64,000 nt of DNA from Erysipelotrichaceae bacterium (GTDB lineage: Bacteria; Bacillota_I; Bacilli_A; Erysipelotrichales; Erysipelotrichaceae). A model generated the notes under the pieces. That model was not told where the DNA came from, did not search any database, and saw only the letters and a program-made list of their open reading frames with translations. How positions within the stretch are numbered: the stretch's first letter is position 1; every line of letters starts with the position of its first letter. The translations under genes and the position numbers were made by a program. Below, piece after piece: positions 41,377-50,448 of the stretch. The stretch is taken from assembly GCA_017405785.1 (NCBI GenBank), contig JAFQZR010000019.1, forward strand, positions 62,001 to 126,000. The letters are read 5' to 3'.

Positions 41377-42063
41377 ATGAATACACTCGTCTATGCACTG
41401 ATCGCAGCCGGTTTTATTATTCAGGCCTGCTTCATCGCTGTGGAACACAAAAAGAAATACGTAGCTGCTGACATTCTAAAGGGAACAGCTTCTCTGATTT
41501 TCGTCATTATCGGCTTTATGGGTCTGAAGAAAGGATTCAACCCTGAAACCAACACCAAGATAGCCATCGGCTTACTGTTTGGCATGATCGGTGACATCCT
41601 GCTTAATCTGCGTTTCGTCTTTGAAAAGATCGGCCAGAAGATCTTTTTGACAGGTATTGTCGCCTTCTTAATCGGACACATTCTCTACCTGGTTGCCCTG
41701 ATTCCTCACTGCAGCCATCTGGCAGCCAGCGTGATCATCGGTGCCCTTCTGGCAGCAGCACTGCTTACCTACATCTTCAAGACCATGGAAGTCAAAATGG
41801 CCTTCAAGATCTTCGGCATATTCTATCTGGGAGCCGTCATCATCATGACCGTCATCGCTCTGGATGCTGCCTTCTTCTCAGGATCATCTTCAACTGCAGC
41901 CGTAATATACGCAATAGGAGCTGTTCTGTTTACCCTAAGTGACATTGTCCTGATCTTCAATACGTTTTCCGGTGTAACCAGATTCTCACTGAGGATCACA
42001 AACCTCACGCTTTACTACATCGGACAGATACTTGTTGCGGCAAGCCTGTTTTTCTCACGATAA
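41377..42063 (+). CDS. YhhN/TMEM86-family membrane protein (lysoplasmalogenase-like)
   Basis: 228 aa with about eight hydrophobic segments and family motifs GMIGDILLNLRFVF, FLIGHILYLVAL and FTLSDIVLIFNTF. Animal and some bacterial members hydrolyse the vinyl-ether bond of lysoplasmalogens; plasmalogens are known in anaerobic Firmicutes, so the activity is plausible but not shown. Start at 41377 follows a GGAGGA site; the longer frame to 41305 has none. An extended -10 (TGCTATAAT) lies about 25 bases upstream. Confidence 0.85.
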   Translation: MNTLVYALIAAGFIIQACFIAVEHKKKYVAADILKGTASLIFVIIGFMGLKKGFNPETNTKIAIGLLFGMIGDILLNLRFVFEKIGQKIFLTGIVAFLIGHILYLVALIPHCSHLAASVIIGALLAAALLTYIFKTMEVKMAFKIFGIFYLGAVIIMTVIALDAAFFSGSSSTAAVIYAIGAVLFTLSDIVLIFNTFSGVTRFSLRITNLTLYYIGQILVAASLFFSR

Positions 42064-42112
42064 AGAAAACTCTGCATCATAAAGACACAGAGTAAAAACA
42101 CTTTCTGATCGA

Positions 42113-42150
42113 GACTGAATAGATTTAAATCTATTCAGTCTTTTCTTTTT
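42113..42150 (+). terminator. 28-bp perfect palindrome with T-run
   Basis: GACTGAATAGATTT and its exact complement at 42113-42140, then TTTTCTTTTT. Acts as terminator for the YhhN gene. The right arm lies inside the last codons and stop of the convergent Rpn gene. Confidence 0.75.
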
Positions 42151-42925
42151 GCAGTTCAATAATCTTTTCCTGAGATAAACCGGTTATCTCACTGATTACA
42201 GGGATATCAAAACCTTTTCTGAGCATTGCCAAAGCAACATCTGCTTTTCCCATCTCATAGTATACGTCTTTCAAGATCTCCTTTTCCTGTTCCCACGTCA
42301 TGACCTTTTCCCTCCAGCTGTCATTCTCATTGAGCTCATTTACAATACTGTCTATCTTCCCTGTAAGCTCTCCCCTGACATCTCCATTATAAAAGTATTG
42401 GGCTATTTCTTCAATCAATGGATCAGCTGTCTTTACCCTGTCATTACTGAAGTTGAAGATATATGAATGCATTCCGTCATTGAACGGTCTATTGTCATGA
42501 TTGGTTATCGTATTGTTTATCTCATATACCGTCCATCCCTTTTTTAGAGGATCTTTCTCCGTGAAGATGAATATGACATAACTGTCCTTAAGATTTCTGT
42601 ACTTTTCTCCCTTAAGCAGTGAATCCATCGTCATGACACTCTGGTAGTATCTTACTCTCTTTTCCAGGCTTTCTTCATCGCATATCTGCAGTTCAAGGTC
42701 GAATGACTCTCCTTCCTTATCCTTCAGATACACATCGAATCTTTTACCCTTTCCTTCGCTGGTGTCCTGTATTACCTTTTCTTTCTCAGCCAGTGTCACC
42801 TTACTTATTTCTTTTCCGATCAGGGCACTGATGAATTCCCTGGTCACTTCCATATCCTGGGTGAATACTGAGCCAAACGCAAAGTGATTCCTTACGGTTA
42901 TCTTTTTCATGTTTCTTAGATTCAT
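42131..42925 (-). CDS. Rpn/PD-(D/E)XK-family putative nuclease-transposase
   Basis: 264 aa. The PD-(D/E)XK core shows RFDVYLKD with Asp64 and FDLELQ with Glu78 and Gln80, followed by RVRYYQSVM. The C-terminal part (about 190-264) has a coiled, charged stretch and the segment GFDIPVISEITGLSQEKI typical of this group. Such proteins promote RecA-independent recombination and spread as small mobile families. A strong AGGAGG site precedes the ATG. The gene is complete. No terminal inverted repeats are obvious. Confidence 0.85.
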   Translation of the reverse strand: MNLRNMKKITVRNHFAFGSVFTQDMEVTREFISALIGKEISKVTLAEKEKVIQDTSEGKGKRFDVYLKDKEGESFDLELQICDEESLEKRVRYYQSVMTMDSLLKGEKYRNLKDSYVIFIFTEKDPLKKGWTVYEINNTITNHDNRPFNDGMHSYIFNFSNDRVKTADPLIEEIAQYFYNGDVRGELTGKIDSIVNELNENDSWREKVMTWEQEKEILKDVYYEMGKADVALAMLRKGFDIPVISEITGLSQEKIIELQKEKTE

Positions 42926-42979
42926 AAAGCATCCTCCTGATACTTTATTGATTCAGATAATCTGATTTCCTCAAAAACA

Positions 42980-43001
42980 CAAAAAAAGAGCCGTAGCTCT
43001 T
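42980..43001 (-). terminator. Terminator of the lipoprotein gene
   Basis: Minus strand: AAGAGC-TACG-GCTCTTTTTTT. Confidence 0.8.
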
Positions 43002-43008
43002 GTGGTTT

Positions 43009-43581
43009 TTACTGACTTAAGGGCTGCTGAACCATCACGGCATCAAATGTTTCGTATCCCTTGAGACTGGATTTACTGACAGCTGACATCACCAGCCATC
43101 CGGCCATGTCGCAGGTACCAATCTCCGGAGAATTAGTCTGAATAACATTCATACAGACATATGTTCCTTCAAACACGACACAGTCAACCCCGAATCTCAG
43201 AGAACCGCTTCCGGCTGTAACATAGGCCATCATAATACTGTTATCTTTAAAGAAAGCATCATCGTATTTAGCCATTACTTCCGTAAATGAATCTGTGCCC
43301 TGGGACAGTGTAAGGTTGTCGCTGAAATCCCGGATGAAGTGCTTAACATCAGCGGTTGAGCTTAACAGATAAACAGGCAGATGTCTGACGGAAGAGATGA
43401 CCAGGGTGTCATAATTCAGGCATTTATCATATATTTTCTCATCTTCAGTCCAGTTGACCCAGACTGATTCTGTAACTGTGTTTTTCTGACTGTCCTGCAA
43501 CGGTTCATCTGTTTCTGTTTTATTACATGCTGTCATCACCAGCAGGGATACAGCCAGGATTATTAATGCGATCTTCTTCAT
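43009..43581 (-). CDS. Unknown lipoprotein
   Basis: 190 aa with a type II signal peptide and lipobox LVMTAC (Cys19), so it is expected on the outer leaflet of the membrane. The rest shows no known motif; it resembles small extracellular domains with two beta-rich segments and CVVFEGTYVCMNV. Between relA and the Rpn gene, with its own terminator. Function not recognised. Confidence 0.75.
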   Translation of the reverse strand: MKKIALIILAVSLLVMTACNKTETDEPLQDSQKNTVTESVWVNWTEDEKIYDKCLNYDTLVISSVRHLPVYLLSSTADVKHFIRDFSDNLTLSQGTDSFTEVMAKYDDAFFKDNSIMMAYVTAGSGSLRFGVDCVVFEGTYVCMNVIQTNSPEIGTCDMAGWLVMSAVSKSSLKGYETFDAVMVQQPLSQ

Positions 43582-43639
43582 TTGCGATCCTCCTCACTTA
43601 TAAAGACAGGATTTGACCCTAATCGGTTTCAGTTTTCTG

Positions 43640-43661
43640 AAAAGCCAGCAGAATGCTGGCT
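43640..43661 (-). terminator. Terminator of relA
   Basis: AGCCAGCA-GAA-TGCTGGCT with T-runs on both sides; just past the relA stop. Confidence 0.75.
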
Positions 43662-43666
43662 GTTTT

Positions 43667-45868
43667 TTACTTGATTACTCTTGCTACCTCATCAACACTG
43701 TCAAGCTTGCGGATGTTGCTCATCAGCAGTCTCAGCTGTTCAGCGTTATTGACTCTGACCTTGACATCGACCGTTACATTAACCTTGTCAGGCAGTACTT
43801 CGGAGTTGATGCCCATCAGCTGAGCCTTGTACTGGGCAACAACCGTAACGATATCGCTGATCAGGAAGTTACGGTCAGTGGCTTCCACCTTGATCCAGCA
43901 GTCATACTGCTTGGTGGTGTCGTCTTCTTCCCAGTGTACGGCGATCAGACGGCTCTGCTGTCCCCTGACGTTAGGACAGTCGGCACGGTGAACCTTGACG
44001 CCCTGGCCCTTGGTTATGTAGCCGACGATCTCATCGCCGTATACCGGCATGCAGCAGCCGGCAATGGAGATCTTCATGTTATCAATACCCTCAACCTGCA
44101 GTCCGGTCTTTCCGGCCGGTTTTGTCTTGCGGTTGCCCATAAACAGTCTGGACAGGTCGAAGCCTTCCAGGGCCGAGCGCTTCTGGTTGGTAAGCTTTTC
44201 AATGATCTGGACCATGGAAACCGACTTCATGCCGATGGCATACATCAGGTCCTGATAGTCCTTGAAGTTGAACTGACCGGCCAGTTTTTCCAGAGTGGCT
44301 CTGTCCATATAGTTCTTTTCGTCAAGATCACGCTTCTTCAGTTCATCAGCCAGGATCTTTTCACCTTTGACGATGACTTCCTTGCGCTTTTCTTCCTCTA
44401 CCTTCTGGAGGTAGTTCTTGATCTTGTTTTTGGCATGAGAAGTCTTGACGATCTTCAGCCAGTCTTCCGAAGGCCCTGTTGCCTGCTTGGAAGTTCTGAT
44501 CTGGACGACGTCACCGGTCTGCAGCTTGGTATTAAGAGGTACCAGGGCACCGTTGACGATCGAACCGATGGCATTGTGACCGACTTCTGTATGAATGCGG
44601 TAGGCAAAATCCAGCGGAGTAGAGCCGTTAGGCAGTTCAATTACCCTGCCCTTAGGAGACATGACATAGATATTTGCCTCAAAGATATCCTTCTGAATGG
44701 TATTGAGCATTTCATTAGGATGCTCCCGTTCGGAATCATCCAGCATGTTGATCATGTCATGATACCAGCTCAGCTTATTCTCAATTTCCTTCTGTTCCCT
44801 TTCGGAATTGTACAGTTTGCCTTCCTTGTAGCTCCAGTGAGCGGCAATGCCCTGCTCAGCTACGGAGTCCATTTCCTCGGTTCTGATCTGTACTTCAAAG
44901 ATATTGCCTTCCTCATCCAGGATGGTGGTATGGATGGACTGATACATGTTGACCTTCGGCATGGCAATGTAGTCCTTCAGTCTTCCCGGCATCGGGCGGT
45001 AGCGGGCATGGATGTAACCCAGGATCTCATAGCAGTTAAGTTCTGTCTCGGTGACGATTCTGATGGCATAGAGGTCAAAGATCTCATCAAATCTCTTGTT
45101 CTTGGTCGTCATCTTCTTATAGATGCTGTAGAGATGCTTTGAACGTCCGAAGACACGGAACTTGAAGTCGTGCTCTTTCAGAAGGTCGGTAATATCATTG
45201 ATCATGCGGTCGATCATGGCCTGTCTTTCCCGTTTCTTGGCTTCAACCAGAGAAGCTACTTCATGGTAATGGACCGGGTCAAGATAGTAGAAACAGAGGT
45301 CTTCCAGTTCGTTCTTTATATCTCCGAAACCCAGACGGTGGGCAATCGGACAGTAGACCTGCAGGGTCTCCGATGCTTTTCTGACCTGGGATTCCGGTGA
45401 GGTATATTCCAGAGTTCTCATGTTATGCAGACGGTCAACAAGCTTGATGATGATGACACGGACGTCGCGGGCCATCGCAATGAAGATCTTGCGGTGGTTG
45501 GCGGCTTCGTATTCCTTGTCATCGCTGAAGGCCAGTCGGCCGATCTTGGTAACACCTTCAACCAGGTTGGCGATATCCCGGTCAAATTCCTTTTCCAGTT
45601 CCTCCTTCGGAACATCGCAGTCTTCCATGGTGTCATGGAGCAGTCCCGCACATATTGTCTGCGGACCGGCATGCAGCGTGGCCAGAATATAACCGACGTT
45701 CATCAGATGAACGAAATACGGTTCCCCGCTCTTGCGCCTCTGATTCCGGTGTTTTTCTTCGGCGTATTCATAAGCCTTTTCGATCAAAGCTAAAGAATCA
45801 GGATCGGAAATATAGGTCTTCACCTGATCAAAAAACATCTCTCTGGTAACGACCAGCTTGTTTTTCAT
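43667..45868 (-). CDS. relA: Bifunctional (p)ppGpp synthetase/hydrolase Rel
   Basis: Makes and degrades the stringent alarmone. Domains in 733 aa: HD hydrolase (LLHDTMEDCDV, VDRLHNMRTL) with intact HDxxED, synthetase (HLYSIYKKM, FDLYAIRI, and the RLKD motif RxKD of bifunctional enzymes), TGS (about 395-455), a helical/zinc-finger-like part with CCMPVYGDE, and a C-terminal ACT domain (about 660-733). Length is normal. It follows apt, with a terminator between them. Confidence 0.96.
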   Translation of the reverse strand: MKNKLVVTREMFFDQVKTYISDPDSLALIEKAYEYAEEKHRNQRRKSGEPYFVHLMNVGYILATLHAGPQTICAGLLHDTMEDCDVPKEELEKEFDRDIANLVEGVTKIGRLAFSDDKEYEAANHRKIFIAMARDVRVIIIKLVDRLHNMRTLEYTSPESQVRKASETLQVYCPIAHRLGFGDIKNELEDLCFYYLDPVHYHEVASLVEAKKRERQAMIDRMINDITDLLKEHDFKFRVFGRSKHLYSIYKKMTTKNKRFDEIFDLYAIRIVTETELNCYEILGYIHARYRPMPGRLKDYIAMPKVNMYQSIHTTILDEEGNIFEVQIRTEEMDSVAEQGIAAHWSYKEGKLYNSEREQKEIENKLSWYHDMINMLDDSEREHPNEMLNTIQKDIFEANIYVMSPKGRVIELPNGSTPLDFAYRIHTEVGHNAIGSIVNGALVPLNTKLQTGDVVQIRTSKQATGPSEDWLKIVKTSHAKNKIKNYLQKVEEEKRKEVIVKGEKILADELKKRDLDEKNYMDRATLEKLAGQFNFKDYQDLMYAIGMKSVSMVQIIEKLTNQKRSALEGFDLSRLFMGNRKTKPAGKTGLQVEGIDNMKISIAGCCMPVYGDEIVGYITKGQGVKVHRADCPNVRGQQSRLIAVHWEEDDTTKQYDCWIKVEATDRNFLISDIVTVVAQYKAQLMGINSEVLPDKVNVTVDVKVRVNNAEQLRLLMSNIRKLDSVDEVARVIK

Positions 45869-45890
45869 GAATACACCTCCCTTCTGAGAA

Positions 45891-45914
45891 AAAAATCGAA
45901 GATTGCTCTTCGAT
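45891..45914 (-). terminator. Terminator between apt and relA
   Basis: Minus strand: ATCGAAGA-GCAA-TCTTCGAT then TTTTTT, overlapping the apt stop codon. Confidence 0.8.
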
Positions 45915-46426
45915 TAGTATTTGATAAGTGTTGTTACTCTGTAGTCGCCGATGGTTTCTCTTCCCTTGAGATCGGTAAGTTCGATCAGGAAGGCACATCC
46001 TACTACTTCGCCACCCAGCTGTTCAACCAGCTTGATGGCTGCCTTAATGGTTCCTCCGGTAGCCAGCAGGTCGTCTACGATCATAACCTTCTGTCCCGGC
46101 TTAATGGCATCCCGGTGCATTTCCAGCGTGTTTGTTCCATACTCGAGAGCATATTCATATGAAACTGTCTCACGCGGCAGCTTGTTAGGCTTACGGGCAG
46201 GAACAAAACCGATTCCCAGTTCATAAGCTACAGGACAGCCGAAAATAAAGCCTCTGGACTCTGGTCCGACCAGAATTTCTGCGCCGACAGACTTGGCAAA
46301 AGCCACGATCTGGCTGCAGGCGGCATGGAAAGCTTCACCATTGTTCAGTAATGGTGTAACGTCTCTGAACAGTACTCCTTCAACAGGATAGTCAGGGATC
46401 TCAGCAATGTAATCTTCTAATCTCAT
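45914..46426 (-). CDS. apt: Adenine phosphoribosyltransferase
   Basis: Salvages adenine to AMP with PRPP. The 170-aa product has [27 protein letters not shown], and the PRPP loop [16 protein letters not shown]. Complete. The order recJ-apt-relA is that of Bacillus. A GGAGG site precedes the ATG. Confidence 0.97.
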   Translation of the reverse strand: MRLEDYIAEIPDYPVEGVLFRDVTPLLNNGEAFHAACSQIVAFAKSVGAEILVGPESRGFIFGCPVAYELGIGFVPARKPNKLPRETVSYEYALEYGTNTLEMHRDAIKPGQKVMIVDDLLATGGTIKAAIKLVEQLGGEVVGCAFLIELTDLKGRETIGDYRVTTLIKY

Positions 46427-46481
46427 ATTTCTTTCCTCCGGAAAATACTTAATTATTATACACTAAACCAACCCTGGTTTA

Positions 46482-48077
46482 CTATATTATTTCAATATTA
46501 TCGCACCACAGCGTATAGGTTATCCGGCGGTTGAAAGTCCCCTGGGACAGGTTTCCGTAGAACGCCAGGTTTTCCTTGCCGTAATAACATGAATAACCGT
46601 ATACGTCATTGAGTCTCATGATACTGAAGATATTGTTGATCTGCCATTTCAGCTTATACGGTGAACCCAGCGAACGGTAATCAATCAGATCGTCCAGTAT
46701 CACCTTGAAAAGAGGCATTCTTCTGCCCTGACCAAACGGTGCATGGCTGAACAGTTCTTCCAGATTCGCTCTGGAGAAATCACTGCTCAGGACTTCTACA
46801 CATTCAGTCTCTGACGGCTCAGGTTCATACCTTTCCAGGATATAGGATCTGAACTCTTCAAGATTCTCTTTTTTAAGGGAAATGCCGAAAGCCTTGGCAT
46901 GTCCGCCGAATGTTTCATAATAATTATACCCCGAGAGCAGTTCCATCAGATTGAGAGCTGATTTGCTGCGCCCTGAGCCTTTCAGAAGGCCGTTACTGCC
47001 GGTAAGAATGATGGTTGGCTTATTAGTCTCGTAAAGCAGTTTGTTCGCTATAAGGCCTATTAAGCCCTCGTGGAGCGCTTCATTACAATAGATGATGAAC
47101 GGTTGTGACATATCGCAGTCATTTACAATCATCTGATACTGTTCATTTACGAGTTCCTTTCTCTTTTCATTGAGCCGGTTGATCTGACGGGCCAGAACTC
47201 TCATTTCGTTTATGTCATTGCTAAGGAAGTATCTTACCGTGTTGTTGGCGTTGCACATGTCAAACAGTCTTCCGGTGGTATTGACCTTAGGAGCGATGTT
47301 AAATGATATTTCTCTTTCGGTTACCGGGAATTTCATGTCAGCTCCCAGGATGTCGATGTTCGGGTACTTATGGTCATTGACCACCTGCAGTCCCTGTTTT
47401 ACCAGCCACACGTTGAAGAACTTCAGTTCCATGACATCGCTGATGGTTGCCAGCATGGCCAGAGCCTTGATGCCCTCATCAGCCACACCCAGATAATCAG
47501 CGATCAGATACGCCACCCCTGCCCCGCACAGATACCTGTAATCCTCGTCAAACAGTGAAGGATGACACAGTACCTCACAGTCAGGTGTCCGGGTGATGAT
47601 GTGGTGATCGGTGACTATTCTGGTCATGTTCAGCGATCCGGCTAACTCCAGAGCTTCATGAGCGCTGACCCCGTTATCCACGGTCATCACGATCTGATAT
47701 CCTCTGTCATAGGCCTGCTGAACCCTTTCACAGTTGAGTCCATAGTTCTCTCTGGCACGATCAGGAATGTAGTATCCGTTTTCAATTCCCAATTCATTCA
47801 GCACCTTGACCATGATGGTCGTGGCGCAGATACCGTCACAGTCATAATCCCCGTAGATGAAGATCTTCCTGTTGTTTTCTCTGGCATCCATGAATATCTG
47901 TCTTATGGCTTCCAGACTTTCGTGGCGGTAGACTCCGTATTCTTTCTCATGAAAAAAGGAAGCCAGTTCCTCAGGACTGTAATTGAATGAACTGACAACC
48001 TTGGCCATCAGAGAACCGGTATGGTATTCTGCCATTATTTCTCTGTAGCCTTCAGTATTCAATACCCTGTATTCCAT
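46482..48077 (-). CDS. recJ: Single-strand DNA exonuclease RecJ
   Basis: 5'-3' exonuclease in recombination and repair. The 531-aa product has DHH motifs FIYGDYDCDGICAT (Asp77, Asp79, Asp81), VDNGVS, TDHHIIT (DHH), and the DHHA1 part with GGHAKAFG. It is near E. coli size and lacks the long C-terminal extension of B. subtilis RecJ (about 786 aa). Separated from secDF by about 22 bp. Confidence 0.95.
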   Translation of the reverse strand: MEYRVLNTEGYREIMAEYHTGSLMAKVVSSFNYSPEELASFFHEKEYGVYRHESLEAIRQIFMDARENNRKIFIYGDYDCDGICATTIMVKVLNELGIENGYYIPDRARENYGLNCERVQQAYDRGYQIVMTVDNGVSAHEALELAGSLNMTRIVTDHHIITRTPDCEVLCHPSLFDEDYRYLCGAGVAYLIADYLGVADEGIKALAMLATISDVMELKFFNVWLVKQGLQVVNDHKYPNIDILGADMKFPVTEREISFNIAPKVNTTGRLFDMCNANNTVRYFLSNDINEMRVLARQINRLNEKRKELVNEQYQMIVNDCDMSQPFIIYCNEALHEGLIGLIANKLLYETNKPTIILTGSNGLLKGSGRSKSALNLMELLSGYNYYETFGGHAKAFGISLKKENLEEFRSYILERYEPEPSETECVEVLSSDFSRANLEELFSHAPFGQGRRMPLFKVILDDLIDYRSLGSPYKLKWQINNIFSIMRLNDVYGYSCYYGKENLAFYGNLSQGTFNRRITYTLWCDNIEII

Positions 48078-48099
48078 GGTTTCCTCTTTCTATTCTTTC

Positions 48100-50073
48100 T
48101 TACTTTACTTCGTTAAGGCCGAAGATGACGGTTTCAGAACGTTCCTTCTTGCCTTTCTTCTTGTTGCCCTTTTTCGGCTTTCTGTCCATGTTCTTCTTAA
48201 CTGCTTCATACCACATCTTGGATGCCAGCACAACGGAAGTGACCAGAGCACCGACAGCGATCAGCAGAGCGATGGCAGAAACCTTGAAGTTTCCGCAGAA
48301 GATGCCGATTGCCAGAGCCAGCACTGCGAACATTACAGCCGGATAGCAGTAGTCTTCCGTGAAACTGTTGAGCAGCGTATTCACGAACTTGTTCAGCTTT
48401 TCCTCATTGACCTTCTCACGGGAGAGCCTGCGGAAATCCGTACGGCATCTGCCGATCAGAATGAACAGTAAGGCAGCTGACAGTGCCACACCGCATAAGG
48501 CAATACCGGCAAAGCCCTTGCCTGCGATAACGGCAGCTAAGACGCCGACCATTAAGTCGAAGCAGATCATTAACGGCATTGCACCGTAACGGTCCTTATA
48601 GGCAAACAGTACATATACTGCAGCGATCGCTATGAACATGCAGCCTAATAACAGAGCCTTCCAGACGGCACCGCTTTCAGCATGTCCGCTGACCAGCAGC
48701 AGAGCTGCCAGAGAAACGGCGAAAATGATGTAAGGAATATTGCCCTTCAGAAGTGAACCGAAGTTAATACTTACAGCACATGGCTTTTCGACATAGGATT
48801 CGCCCTTTTCAACATCAGGCAGACCGGCAGGATCAACACGGTACAGCTTCAGATTGCTGCAGTATCCTGATCCGATCATGTCCTTCAGCATGGTTCTGTT
48901 CCATAAGACAAACAGCAGCAGATTGCAGATACCGCCGATCAGAACAGCACCCGCTGAAGATAACAGAGCGTTTCTGAAGATCAGCATTCCCAATCCGCCT
49001 AAGGCGATCTGAGTAATGACAGCCTCCCAGACGGCTCTCTTGTTATTGGCCAGAGCATTGTCCAGAGCTGTCTGCAGGTTACGTCCGCGTAACAGGTTGA
49101 GCTTGAATTCCTTTAATACCGGATATGTGATGATCAGAGCAATCAAGGTGCTCAGAGTATAGCCGGCCAGTAAGAAACTGTCAGCCTTGATGCCTAATAA
49201 AGCGGTAAAACCGAAGAAGGCAACGGCGTTGAGAAGCATCATCAGCATAACTGTGCAGCCTGCTAAACCAAACAGACCAACCAGTCCGCCGCCGGCGGCT
49301 AAGGATCCGATGATAACGGCTTTCCAGACACTGTCAAAGGCAGCATGTCTGGCGGTTATTTCACTGCAGGATACTTCGCTGACTTCAGCCGGTAAAGCAC
49401 CGCTGAAAGCCAGAACGACCTGCTTGAAGGCATCTTCAAACTTATGATGAGTGGTGATATAGCAGGAACCCTGAATGCCTGATGATACAGTTGCGGCTGC
49501 CAGATATGACGGATCAGTCTTGGAGCTTTCTTCACTGTACTTGTCAGTTCCTTCCCGGAAGTCAACCCAGATTACCAGATACTTGTTGGCGGCAGCTGCC
49601 TGATTGGCAGTCTTTTCGTAGAAAGTATCGGTGTCCTTAACGTTAAGCACGATGACATTGTCCTCACCGTTTTTGGTTAAGGTGATCGGAGCGGCACTGT
49701 TGAGTACGGAAGCATCCATTACCAGTTCGTCATCGCTGTTTCTGATCGTCAGTTCACCTTTCCTGGTGATGTTGGCTCTCATGGCTTCTACATCTTCCAC
49801 ACCGGTGAAACTGATGGTGATCTTTGAACCATCTATTGCATATTCACTGTCGCTGGCCCCGTAGTTCAGAATTCTCTTATTGAGAATCTCGGCTGCCTGC
49901 TTGACCACGGCCTCATCAGAAGAGTTTACGTTGTAAACCAGCTGATAGCCACCGTTAAAATCAAGGCTTACCTTCTGCCGGGCCTTGGCCTTTGGTCCAT
50001 AGAATATACTGAGAAATAAGGCGAGGACCACGCCTAAGACAAATAAAATCAATCTCTGACCATTCTTCTTCAT
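48100..50073 (-). CDS. secDF: SecDF-like translocase accessory protein with degenerate membrane motifs
   Basis: SecDF uses the proton gradient to pull exported proteins. The 657-aa product has the SecD start motif SLDFNGGYQLVY (about 36-47), the periplasmic P1-like region (40-235) and about twelve membrane segments in two halves. In the first half the usual DANVLIFERIREE is replaced by TLSTLIALIITYPVLKE and the DANLTTLIA element by EAVITQIA, so the conserved proton-path Asp is gone. No second GxDFxGG is seen before the C-terminal half. A Lys-rich tail ends the protein. The ATG at 50073 follows GAGGGTG; GTG at 50082 is less likely. Confidence 0.82.
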   Translation of the reverse strand: MKKNGQRLILFVLGVVLALFLSIFYGPKAKARQKVSLDFNGGYQLVYNVNSSDEAVVKQAAEILNKRILNYGASDSEYAIDGSKITISFTGVEDVEAMRANITRKGELTIRNSDDELVMDASVLNSAAPITLTKNGEDNVIVLNVKDTDTFYEKTANQAAAANKYLVIWVDFREGTDKYSEESSKTDPSYLAAATVSSGIQGSCYITTHHKFEDAFKQVVLAFSGALPAEVSEVSCSEITARHAAFDSVWKAVIIGSLAAGGGLVGLFGLAGCTVMLMMLLNAVAFFGFTALLGIKADSFLLAGYTLSTLIALIITYPVLKEFKLNLLRGRNLQTALDNALANNKRAVWEAVITQIALGGLGMLIFRNALLSSAGAVLIGGICNLLLFVLWNRTMLKDMIGSGYCSNLKLYRVDPAGLPDVEKGESYVEKPCAVSINFGSLLKGNIPYIIFAVSLAALLLVSGHAESGAVWKALLLGCMFIAIAAVYVLFAYKDRYGAMPLMICFDLMVGVLAAVIAGKGFAGIALCGVALSAALLFILIGRCRTDFRRLSREKVNEEKLNKFVNTLLNSFTEDYCYPAVMFAVLALAIGIFCGNFKVSAIALLIAVGALVTSVVLASKMWYEAVKKNMDRKPKKGNKKKGKKERSETVIFGLNEVK

Positions 50074-50099
50074 ACTATTCACCCTCTAAACTGTCAAAG

Positions 50100-50216
50100 T
50101 CATAATCTGATGGTACACCATCTCTGGTGATATGATCAACGACTTACTGGACCGTCAATGCGGCTGTATTCTGATCCGCATTGCACAAATGGGCAGGTAT
50201 CGTGCCCTGCCATGTA
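50100..50216 (-). other. Structured stretch between the comN-like gene and secDF
   Basis: In the transcript, GGCAGG...CCTGCC and AATGCGG...CCGCATT can pair, giving two hairpins with no T-run after them, within the 140-bp gap before secDF. It may be a leader affecting secDF translation. Nothing else is seen here. Confidence 0.4.
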
Positions 50217-50336
50217 TTACACCAGTGTCTGTTCTACCTGTTTGTAAGTTACAGAAGAAAACCGTTTTTTCTGCAGCTTTCTGACCTTGGTATTGATCAG
50301 AAACCAGACCTGATCAAAGGTCGGTTTTTGGCTCAT
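50217..50336 (-). CDS. ComN-like post-transcriptional regulator, 39 aa (short)
   Basis: Short frame with GGTGAT 4 bases before ATG. The product contains FDQVWFLINTKVRKLQK then KRFSSVTYKQVEQTL, which fits the ComN (YrzD) pattern of a small helical domain with GYxxVTxExLW. B. subtilis ComN is about 95 aa, so only the core is present. In Bacillus comN lies near secDF, which supports the call. It is first in the unit with secDF and recJ, behind a good promoter. Confidence 0.6.
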   Translation of the reverse strand: MSQKPTFDQVWFLINTKVRKLQKKRFSSVTYKQVEQTLV

Positions 50337-50356
50337 AATATCACCTGCACCCGTTA

Positions 50357-50385
50357 ATTATACTCTAATATCACTAACGTGTAAA
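50357..50385 (-). promoter_or_regulatory. Promoter of the comN-like-secDF-recJ unit
   Basis: Minus strand: TTTACA, 17 bp, TATAAT. Confidence 0.7.
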
Positions 50386-50413
50386 CAAACTAAATATATA
50401 AAAATAATGGGTG

Positions 50414-50446
50414 CAAAAACAGGAGAAATCTGCTGATCTCTCCTGT
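50414..50446 (-). terminator. Terminator of the mraZ-murD operon
   Basis: Minus strand: ACAGGAGA, loop, TCTCCTGT then TTTTT, 3 bp after the murD stop. Confidence 0.85.
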
Positions 50447-50448
50447 TA

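Noticed and set aside
43613-45142. Long plus-strand frame of 509 codons
   Set aside because: It is the antisense shadow of relA, whose domains are all clear; no ribosome site and no recognisable protein.
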